A stretch of 64,000 nt of DNA from Chrysemys picta bellii (lineage: Eukaryota; Chordata; Testudines; Emydidae): NCBI RefSeq assembly GCF_011386835.1, contig NC_088799.1, forward strand, positions 78,538,227 to 78,602,226, read 5' to 3'. Of the stretch, positions 32,137 to 44,100 are shown piece by piece. A model generated the notes under the pieces. It worked only from the letters and a program-made list of their open reading frames with translations. It did not search any database and was not told the DNA's origin. Position 1 is the stretch's first letter; each line of letters opens with the position of its first letter. The position numbers were made by a program, and so were the translations under genes.

Positions 32137-35100
32137 GCAAGTACACCTGTAAAACTAGAATGCTTAAGTCAGTTTAGACTTTGCCTACTATGGCATTAAT
32201 TGCCTAACAAGCTAATTGGAGTGATGCATATTTCAATACTACCCATAATTGGGCTATGTGCTTTATAGAACAAGTAGAGAAATTGTGCTTGTACTACTGA
32301 CAATTCTTGTTTGAAAATGGCTTGAAAATTGGGGCATTAACAGGAAATGGAAGGAAAGTAAGTGTAGTACTGATACTCAAAATCAGAAGAGTTTTTCTGT
32401 TGCTGTCTTTATTCTAACTTCTGACGCAAATATGGAGACTAGAAAAAAATCACTAAGAATCTAGATGGTGATGGAACCATGAAAATAAGCAGTAAAGCTT
32501 AGAGAGAATATTTTTCACTAGACAAACTTGATTGCTTTGTTATAGAATTACAAAATTAATGGATTAAAGAAAAGTGTGTATTTGGATTTAATAAAGCATT
32601 TGATAATTCACTAAATCTTTGATTATAACAAACTGTCTTAACTATAAATACCACTATGGATTAGAAATTGGCTGCAGTACCATAAAGAAATAATTATGTT
32701 GGAGAGAGGATATAGTAGGATATAGCAAGGATCAGTTAGGTTGGTGATATTTAATATCTTCATTAATAATCTACAAAAAGGAGTTCATAGCACACTAATG
32801 AAAATTGTTCATGAAATTTGGAAGGAGATCAGAATATCAGTGAGGACAGAAGAATAACACGAGTGCTTAGTGAGATCAGAACTGTAGGCAAAAAAAAAAG
32901 ATATTCAGCTTGGTAAAGTGTAAGCTAGTACATCTAGGAAACACTTAGCTAGAAGTGAGTTTGCAATTGGATATGGTATTCTAAAGGTTACTGCATTGTA
33001 CTAAATATAAAGAGGAAGTGTTATGTGACCTAGAGATTATAGTCTTTGTACACTTCTAGCGTGATCACACTGAGAAATGTTGTATTAGGTTCCAGACATC
33101 TCATTATTTTAAAGATATTGATAAACTAGAAAGTGTTCAGAGAAGGAACAAGCAAAGGAATATTTTATACTTTGTACTTTTACCAGCAGAATTTAAATAG
33201 CGGGTGTTGATTCGGGGAAATTTTAAAGGAGAGTTTATATCACACAATAAACAAAAGCTAAAAAGCATATAAACTGGCCTACCCTAGCATTTTAGCAAGG
33301 TGAAATCCCTCGTTCTAGACCAGGGGTCGGCAACCTTTCAGAAGTGGTGTGCCGAGTCTTCATTTATTCACTCTAATTTAAGGTTTCGCGTGCCAGTAAT
33401 ACATTTTAACATTTTTAGAAGGTCTCTTTCTATAAGTCTATAATATATAACTAAACTATTGTTGTATGTAAAGTAAATAAGGCTTTTAAAGCTTCATTTA
33501 AAATTAAATTAAAATGCAGAGCCCCCCCAGACTGGTGGCCAGGACCTGGGCAGTGTGACGGCCACTGAAAATCAGCTCGCGTGCTGCCTTCGGCACCTGT
33601 GCCATAGGTTGCCTACCCCTGTTCTAGACACTCACCAGGTGAGAGAATATTCAAATAGCTGATGCATCATGTTACTCCAGGAAAATAGTAAATTGACGTT
33701 GGTGACCAATTTGGGTGTCAGGAACACCACCAAGAAAGGGAGGCTGCAGTAATTAAAGTGAGAAATGCTGAGGACCTAGATGAGACCATTTGCTGTCTGA
33801 GCAGGGAAGAGTGGGATCTTGGAGGTGCTGAAAGGAAGAAATGAATGACATGATTTGAACGCAGCCTGACTGTGAAGAATAGAGGAGTCAAAGATAATTA
33901 CCCAGCTCTGGCCTTGTGACTTGTAGGATGGTGGTTGTTTCAGCAGTAGTGAATAGGAGAGAGTGGGAAATGTTTTGGAGGAGGAATAACTTGTTCCATT
34001 TGTGCCATGTTAAGTTCAAGTTTGACAGCAAGCTATTCAGAAGGAAGCAGAGAGATAGGATTGGATAGAAGGAAGATAGATGCGAGTTATCAACACAAAG
34101 TTCGTAGTTGAAGCTCTCAGTGGATGAGATCACCCCAAAAGAGTGTATATGGAGAAGAGGAGCCAAAGGCACAGCTTGCACAGCAATTTCCTACAGGAAT
34201 CCTAAAACAGAGATGCCATCATTATTGGATTTAAAGCAGCCCAGCATCGTGTCTTAAATTATGTAGCGATCCCTGAGGCAAAAAGAAAGGTGGAGCCGGG
34301 TGTTGCAGAGAAACCCTACTGCTATAAAAGCTGTAGTTGCTGTCATTCTTCCCTAATTTGTGGCCGCCATTTTCCTCAGCCCAGAGTCTTCATGCAGCAT
34401 CGAGCCATCAGGAAAATAAAGAACTTGGGTAGGTTCAAGAGCTTCATCCAGCTGGAGTTTTAACTTGATCTACAGAGTTATAAAAAAAAAAAAAATCAGA
34501 TCATTGGGGAACTTCATCTCTGCTTCTCACTAGTTGAGGTACCCATGGTACCTGAAACTAAAGGAAGTTTCATTCCATTTGTCCATTTTGGAGGACTTGC
34601 TGACTGTCTGACTTTTTAAGATCTGGCATGCTTTTACATCATAGCCATTATGTGGGCGAACCTCAAGAATGGATTCTCAGACAGAGTTGCTTTAGCAATG
34701 ACTTATTTAGCATCTGCACTATATTTGGGAGGAAAATATTTTTTGGATAATGTCGCAAAACTAGTGTTTATTCCAGCAGCAACTGACATCTGGTGTGTCT
34801 TAAACTGGGCTAGGCAAGAGGCAGAATGCTAGTTATTAAAAGTCTGATCTGCAGTGATTGGACCCTACAGAGAAGTGTGTCCTTGTGGGACCTGCTGCAT
34901 GGATTATCCCAGGTTCCTGAAAGTACTTGGTATATAGAAAGCAGTTTAGTTTAATCCTGAATACTGTCATAATCCTCTCTCTGTGTAGGATATCAAAAAA
35001 CTTATTCTGAAGGTGTTCCTGGCAGCCACTTGCTTTGAAAAGTGAATGGGAAAACTGAGTGCTGTATCCTGCAAAGAATCTTAAGCTAATATTTTAACAT

Positions 35101-38100
35101 GTTATAGTGGTTCTCCGGACATTATCTTCTTCCTTTTCCCATAATAACTGATGCAAATGAGAACAGATTATACTACTTAGTGCTTCACAGATTTGTGTTG
35201 TAAGGACTTGGGGTTTTAGAATCCTGGTATTCATTCCCTCTGCATGGAAAGCTTAAGAGGGCAGACATCATCCATCTAGAGAGTGTAGAGTTGGAGAAAG
35301 GCACTCATTGGGGAAAATTCTTTTTAACTGGTAAAGCTCTAAATTCACTTAAACAACTAATTTTGCAATGCGCTTTCACTTTGAACAGCAGAGGTGATTG
35401 CACTTCTGAAAATTTTGAAGACAATATGCCATTTTACACACACACACTAAAATAACATATGGCACAGTGTTGGGCTGTTGCAGCATTTGGCAGAATGATT
35501 GTTAACAAGGCAATTAGATATTTCCGAAGTCCTACATGTCTGGACTTCTTCTGAGAATGAGGAATTTTCTATAGCTAATTCTATAAGTTCAGTGATACCT
35601 TTCTGTATGCTTCCTCGAATATTAGCATACAGTGTCGTGGAGAGGTTGTTATAAAGTTACTGTTTGAATTATTAGTATTGATTTCAGTTTCAGCTGTGAC
35701 CTGTGAGCCCACAGTTCTCTTTATTTATAGCATAATCTCTTCAAAAGAACACCACCTCAAACTTTAAATTTAGAGGCAAACTTTGCAGCCCAGGCCAATC
35801 TCTAACTCTGTTGTCGTCATCTGCCAGAAGGTTTAACTATACTTCAGCATCCGAACTGTTATGCATATGAAACTAGCCTAGGGTTACCATACGTCCTCTT
35901 TTTCACGGACATGTCTGGCTTTTCGGCACTCAAACCCCCATCCGGGGGGAATTGCCAAAAAGCCGAACATGTCCGGGAAAATGGCGGCTCTGCTCCTCCC
36001 CTGACTCTTCGGCTCTGTTTAAGAGCCGGGCTGCCCAGCGCTACCGGCTTCGGGCAGCCCCCATGCCTCCGGACCCTGCGCCGCCGGAGCCCGGGAGGGG
36101 AAGTGCCCGGCTGGGGGCGCAGGGTCCGGAGGCAAGGGGGCTGCCTGAAGCCCAAGCGCTACCGGCTTCACGGTTTGCCGGGCAGCCTCCAGACCCTGCG
36201 CCCCCGGCTGGGCGCTTCCCCTCCCGGGCTCCAGCTGTGCTGGGGAAGTGCCGGCCGGGGGCGCAGGGTCTGGGGGCTGCCCGGCAAACCGTGAAGCCGG
36301 TAGCGCTAGGGCAGCCCTTTTCGCGTGGCTGGGAGTGGGAGGGAGGAGGGGGCGGAGTTAGGGCGGGGAAGGGGCGGAGTTGGGTGGGGCTGGGGAAATG
36401 GGCGGGGCCAGGGCCCGTGGAGGGTCCTCTTTTTTATTTAATAGATATGGTAACCCTAAACTAGCCATAGAGTAGGAATGATTTCCCCCCACCCCTTTAC
36501 ATCTGAACAGGCCATGGTTGAAATTGTTTAAATCATTAATAGTCAACTAATCAAAACAATGCTTGTTGCAATTAAAATTTAAATCTCCAAATTACTTTCT
36601 GTAATGGATCATAAAACCAATGATGTAGCTGAGATACGTTGATGATGTTTTCATCCTCTGGACAGATGACTTCATCCCCCTCATAGATTTCCACCACAAC
36701 TTCAGCAACTACCATCCATCCATTAAACTCTCTCTGGAATACTCCCACACTAGCAACAACTTCCTGGACATCACGATCAGCTTCAACAATGGAACCCTAC
36801 AGACAACTATATATAAGAAACCCACTGATCACCTTACCAACCTTCATAGATCCACTTACCACACCAAACACACCAAGAAATCTGATATCTACAGCCAGGC
36901 ATTCAGAGACCACAGAGTGTACTCGGAGGAGAAAGTCTGGGATATACACCGTAACACACTCAAAATCACCATCACCAAATAAAGACACTCAACCAGAGAA
37001 GTAGATCACATCATTGGACGGGCCACCCAAATACCTCGAGACAACCTGCACCAGCATCTGCTTACCTTATATTTAGGCTTGGAATTATTAGGTTTTAAAT
37101 GGTAAATGTTGATGTTTTTCAGACACTCTCAACCTAATGAAAAAATACTTGAATAGATGATTATTTAAATTTACAATTAAACAAAGTAATCTACTTGAAC
37201 TTGAGAGTTTGATTTAAGGATATTGACTTGTGATGTAGACTATTTGTTTTAATGACTATAAATGGTTATAAATCTTTAACTTTTTGAATCTTTTAAATTA
37301 TTTTCAGTCTCCCCTATTGCTTGCTCCTTCACAGTTTCCCATAACTCTGAAAATGTACATCAATAAAATGGGGGGGGGGGATGTGTAAAACCCATAATTT
37401 TGTGCAAACTGTGAAAATTTAAATGGATAAAAATAAAAGTTTAAAAATAAACATCGATATTATCCAAAACTCTTTTTAAAAAAATCAAATTCTAATAAGC
37501 TTGCTTACGTTGCACAGCAAGAGTCTGTAAATCCATGTATGCCTTTTAAGAAATGAGAGGTTCAAGGTGGGTTACTGCACAGTGTGTGAGGTGTGCAGCT
37601 GGTAGAGCACTCTAATGAATTCTGCTGTGGCTTTTCTGCCTTCCTAATATGCCTCATGGCAGACATTGGGGATTTAACTATTTGAACCATTTTATATAGA
37701 CAGTGTTTAGGATCTCTGTGGTTTTAGCCATCGTAAACCTAGCATTCTCTTGTGGTTAGGCTATATATACTCTGCTCCTATAACCCACTGAAAATGTAGG
37801 TTGAACCACAGGCAAAACTTCATTATAATACATGGTTTAAATTGTCCCCCAGCCATCCTAGTTCCTGGATGAATTGGCAGGGTATTGAGACTGTAAGATT
37901 AGTTGGATGTGATCCCATTTATTTTAAGGCAAATTATAACTCATTGTTTGAAGTAAAAATTTGTTAAATCTGTGTGTGTTTGTTTTAATTCTTGACTAAC
38001 ATCAGCAGTAAATAATTCCTGAAGTCTTTTTGCTTCCCATCATTCTTTAAAGGAGGCAAAAATTAAATGTCCATATAAAAACCACCAATATACAAAGTAA

Positions 38101-41100
38101 ATTCACTTAGTTTTTTAGTGTAGTGAGGTTTTTCTGTATTACATGACATAACTACAATATTGGATCAGACCAATGGTCCATCAAGCCCCTTATACTGTAT
38201 GACAGTGGATAGTACCAGAGCTTCAGGAGGAGTGTACAGAACAGGGCAGTTGGATTGATCTACTCCTGTCTTCTGGCAGTCAGAAATATGGGGTTGCATT
38301 TCTGATAATTTGGCTAAGAGTCATGGATGGACCTATCGTCCATGAACTTAGCTAGTTCTTTTTTTTTAATCCAGTTATACTTTTGGCCATCACAACATCC
38401 CATGGCAGAGCGTTCCACAGGTTAATTGTGCATTGTGTGAAAAAGTGCTTCCTCTTGTTTGTATTAAACCTTCTGCCTACTAACTTCGTCAGGTGATCTC
38501 TGGTTTTTGTGTTGTGGGAAAGGATAAATAACAGTTTTCTATTCACTTTATCCACATCATTCATGATTTTATAGACATCTATCAGTTCCCCCCCCTTTAG
38601 TTACCTCTTTTCTAAACTGAACAGCCCTAACTCTCCTCATATGGAAGCTGTTCCATAATCTTGATCATCTTTATTGCCCTTCTCTGAACCTTTTCCAGTT
38701 CCGCTATATCCTTCTTGAGATGAGGCAACCAGAACTGGACACAGTATTCAAGCTGTGGGCATACCAAGGATTTATATGGTGGTATTATGATATTTTCTGT
38801 CTCATTTTCTATCCCTTTCTTAATAGTTCTGACATTGTTAATCTTTACAATAAGGTGAAAAAGGCAAACACAAAGTAGAAAATAGGACAAGTAATCCTCA
38901 GTGAGCTCCCTCAGGTTTTAAACTGAGTAGTCTCTGCATACAAACAAGCCAGGCACTTAAAATTTTATGTGTAATTCATTGGGCTGTTAATTAGAACAAC
39001 TTTGATCATGACACTTAGCAGCACAGGCAAAAATCTGACACGTCTTCATTTTGAACTGACTAAAACCTTGTTTGTTAATCCTGGGTTAAATGTGTTTGTT
39101 TTATCCTTTAAGATTTAGCTTATTTAATCAATATTAATTTTGTGTCAAAAGCTAGGAAATTAGTCTTCTAGAGTTTTGTTTTGGGAGGAACATAGAAGCC
39201 TTTTTGTGTGAATTGGAGGGTCTGTATTTACTTTACAGCGGTGGTAGTGTTAACTTGGCAACATTTCCTGTCCCTGCACATCTGATCAAAAGGTTGTAAT
39301 AAATAATTGTCACGTTTCCACTGTCTGAGTACGTAACTTGCTGTCGCCATCCCTTCTGCTGGAGCTCCTCCAAAGAGAAGCTCTTACAAGCCACAGAGCC
39401 AAACACACAATTGTAAAAACAAACTGAGAATTAACTTAAAGCTTAAGGCAATTTTTAATTTTTTATTTTATTGCAGTACAGTGGTACAAAGAATGGATTA
39501 TAAAGATATTTTCAATATAAAATATAATGCTCTAGGGTTTTGTCTCCAGAAATAAGACTGACACCGACTACAACCAGAGGCTTTATCTCTTTCAAACAGT
39601 CATATACAACAGTCAATACATTATATCTATTTGATTATAAAGCAAAATTTTAAGTAGGTTGAATATGTCTAGGAAAATCATAGGCTTCTCATCCTCAAAA
39701 AGAGAAGGCATGGAAAATGTTAATGACCAAGTTCAGAAATAATTTTATGAAGAAAAATTAATTGGTCTTTGGAGAACTCATTGTCAAACTATATTTTAAC
39801 CTATTTCCAGTGTGGAAACTTGATTAAAATATTCTCCTGGGTAAAACATCTTTTATAAATACTCTCTCTAGATACCCGATCTTGTCAATCTAATTCTGAG
39901 ATTGTTGAGGCGGTGTCATAGAGAAGTCTGTAAAGCAAAATGTATTCACTTTGGATAAAGTATTTATTTTTTAGATAATGTGGTGGTGGTATTTAAGTAA
40001 AAAAAGGGAAATTTTATGGAAAACAAAGTTGACAAGGAAAAGTAAAGTATAGCTTACCTTTCATCTGTAACTAGTGAAGAAATGACTGGTAGATATTATC
40101 AGAACAATTTTGAATGTTTCAGAATAAAGGATAACTATGTAATTAATTTATTGAGACTGATGGGAATTCAGCCCACATTATCAGTATTTCTAAACTTGCC
40201 CTCTTTGCTTCTGTAAGAAATTTTGTAAGACGAGACTGGAAAGGAAAGTTTTTTTTTTTGTTTTTTTTTTAATCTCTAAAATATTTTAAATGACGTTTAT
40301 TGAAATTACAGGGTTTTTTGTTTTCAGGTTATACTTGTGCAGGTAAACCCAGGAGAAACTTTCACAATTAGAACTGAAGATGGACATATCCAGTGTATCC
40401 AAGGTAAAAGAAAATTCCACTGAGTTCAATCAAATGTGTTAAACAGGGGAAAAAAATATTTAAAAGATTCTTCATAAAACTACTGCCATAAGACTTCCAC
40501 TACATAGTCATAGGTATGTTTACATGTTTTCTGTCATACAGTGAATGAATCTGTTCAGTCTGTAGTGTAAGCATGAATAGGAATCCACTGGAAGATAAAT
40601 GTTAAGCTTGAAGAAAGTTAAATATCTTGGATGTATTACATCTTAGCAAACTTTGCTGGTTATAAAATATAGTGCAAGTCAATTTGAAACTTGTCTTAAT
40701 GAGATAACACTATTGACTTGTAATGATCTTGTCAGGATTTTAACACTTCAATTTACTGAGGTTTTAGTTACCTAATTCCAAATTACTTTAATGGGTATTG
40801 TATGGCAAAATCTCTGTGCAACACTGTGGTATTTGTAGTCTGTTGCTATTAAGGAGTAAATACTAATATCCATGTAGTTATGGAGAGCTTCTTCCGTAGT
40901 AGCAATGGCAAGTCTGCAGATTTAAGCATGGTTTCAAAATGTGCTTCATATGATTATATTATATTGCACAATACTTCCACAGTTGCAATGCCTATTTTCA
41001 CCTCTCAGAATGTTTGCCCATAAAGTTTGTTTAGTCTCTCTTCATTTCTCTCAGCATTTCATTAATTTTTTTTAATGGAAAAAGTACACACTAAGATTTG

Positions 41101-44100
41101 CTTACAGTTTTCCTAATTTTCAAGTCCAGTTTTTAAATTCAGTTACCTAAAGATGGTTGCATAAATATGGATTTGCAGCCTAAGTAACTTAGCCATGTTT
41201 TTTTAAATGAATGAGTGCTTACCTTTAGGCAACCAAATAAAAGGGGGGAGGAGTGGGGAGATTTCTGACTGTATAAAATTTGGAATACTCACTGTGGTAA
41301 AAAGTGCTAACACTTTTAAATCTTACACTTTTTTCCTTTTCAGGTCCAGCACATGTTCCCATGGTGTCACCAAATGGTTCTGTGCCTCCAATATTTGTAC
41401 CTCCTGGCTATGTATCTCAGGTAAGAATTAATTTACTGTTGTTTGTGCTTTTGCATCAGAAGTTGCTGCTTATCACATCCCTAATAAAAATGAAAGACAA
41501 TTTCTAAAGCTGTTTAATAACTCTAGAACTCACGGTCTCCTTCACAAGACAGATCTAGTATATCGGGTGTCTGATTTGTGCACATAGGCTGAGATTTTCA
41601 AAAATGGCTATTGACTTGAGTATCCAATTCCAGTACAAATGGGAATTGCCTGTCTAGCTCCCTTTAATGGCTTTGAAAACCTTAGCAATATTTTTCTTAC
41701 ATTAGGTTTTCCTGCTGCCAATATAAGTTGCAGAGTTTTCTTTCAATACCAGTCTGATTGATGAGGTTGATAGTCATATTCCACAAGTGCTGCCACTACC
41801 CAGTAACATGAAAGTTGCTGCAAGACATTCCAGTTGTATGATCATGGATATATGTAGTGGAATATAGAGCCTTTCACCCTTTAGGCCACAGATTTGATTT
41901 ACTCCCAGGTCAGTCATTACCAAAGTAGTTATAGTCTGACTGCTTGGGATCTGTGTTGACATGTGAAAAATCTTAGTTTCCTATAGCACCTCTCACTGTA
42001 GTATCTAATCCCAGCACAGGTAATTTAGGTCCATAATCTAAATCGGGGTGGGCAAACATTTTGGCCCGAGGGCCACATCTGGGTATGGAAATTGTATGGC
42101 GGGCCATGAATGCTCACAAAATTGGGGGTTGGAGTGGGAAAGGATGAGGGTGAGGGCTCCAGCTGGGGGTGCGAGCTTTGAGATGGGGCAGGGGATGAGG
42201 GATTGGGGGTGCAGGAGGTGCTCTGTGCTGGGACCGAGGGGTTCAAGGGTAGGAGGGGGATCAGGGCTGGGGCAGAAGGGTTGGGGCATGGGAGGGGGTT
42301 AGGGGTGCATGCTCCAGGCAGTGCTTACCTCAAGCAGCTCCGAGAAGCAGCAGCATGTCCCCCATCCAGCTCCTACGCGGAGGCGTGGCCAGGCAGCTCT
42401 GCATGCTGCTCCCTCCGCAGGCGCTGCCCCTGCAGCTCCCATTGGCCGTGGTTCCCAGCCAATGGGAGCTGCGGGGGCAGCGTGCGGAGCCCCCTGGCTG
42501 CCCCTACGTGTAGGAGCTGGAGTGGGGACATGCCGCTGCTTCCAAGAGCCATGTGGAGCAGCGCAAGTCCCCGACCCAACTTCCCGGCTGGAGTGCCGGA
42601 GCAGGGCAAGCCCCGGACCCCACTCCCCAGTGGGAGCTTGAGGATCAGATTAAAACGTCTGGAGGGCCGGATGCAGCCCCCAGGCCGTTGTTTGCCCATC
42701 TCTGATTTAAATCATAGAGAAATCTGTTCTTTGCCCTTCCCAGATTCTAGCAAGTTCTTTAGAGTATGTGGATTTTTGTTTGTATGTTTAAGTATTAAAG
42801 ATCTCCAGATATGTGAAAAAGTTTGATTAAAAAGAGAAATTTTGAAGCATATTCAAATATTGGTAGTCTGGTTTTAAATTAATTGAATCTCCTTTTGGAG
42901 CTCATTCCATTGCCAGACTCCCTCAAGTGAAACACTAACTCTGAAACATAACTTATGCATCACCTCCAGACTAGATAACAAAACTTAGGACATTACCTGT
43001 TAACTGCATTATCCCAGAGCAGCCTTGGGTCATGGGTTGACATAGGTGGATGGCTTTGAAAAATCAGAAACAAACTTACACTGATGATGCAAGTGACTTG
43101 GGAGCTAGCAGTGGTTATAGGTAGAAGAGTCGTATGCTTTCGATTGTGTATCTGCATTAATTAAACCTTTAGATCAAGATATAGTAGATTCATTTTCTGT
43201 TTCTAGGAAATTGTGAATGAGTGGTTCACTGACCAGATTCTTGTAGGAGACCTTCATCTATTCCTCTCATAAATTAAAGGTGGAGAGGAAGGCATTTCTT
43301 TTATACTATTGCTACATTGTCATCTCGGATTAATGATTAGCCTGATAGGACTCCAAGGTGTTACATAACGGATTTAATTGGGGGTCAGTGGGAGAAACTA
43401 GATGGGAGGGGGAGTTCAGTGTTTCAGCTTGGTCTTCACAACTTTTGCCTCTCCCAACCAACATGATTTTGGTCTTGCCCAGGTTTAGTTTGAGCCAGCC
43501 ATTCTTCATCCAAATTCTTATCTCTTGTAGGCATTGGGGGGTCTGATATTGGCACCTGTAGGGAACTATATACAGCTTGATGTCATCAATGTATTGTTGC
43601 CAATGAAATCCATGTTGCCAGGGCCAGCTCTAGCTTTTTTGCTGCCCCAAGCAGCAAAAAAGAGCGCCGCCCCCCGATCCCCCCAGCTGAGCGCCGCCGG
43701 AACCCCCCCCCCCCGGAGCGCCGCCCTCCCCCGCCGCGCGCCAGAGCCCGCCTCCCCCCCGCCCCAAGCGCCGCTGGAACACACACCCCCCCGAGCGCTG
43801 AGCCCCGCGCCGACCTCCCCCCGAGCGCCGCGCCCCTGGAGCCCGCCCCCACCCCCCCACCGAGCGCCGCCGGAACCCCCCTCCAGCGCTGCGCCCGCGC
43901 TGCCTCGCCGAGCCCCACGCAAGCGGAGCCCGCACACACACCCCAGCCGGAGCGCTTCCCCCCCCCCCCCACGGAATGCCGTGCCGCGCTCCCCCCGCTG
44001 CCCCTTACCAGGTGCCGCCCCAAGCATGTGCTTGGGTGCCTGGAGCCGGCCCTGCATGTTGCTTACCACCTCTCCAAGAGCTCTTATGTAGGACAAGATA

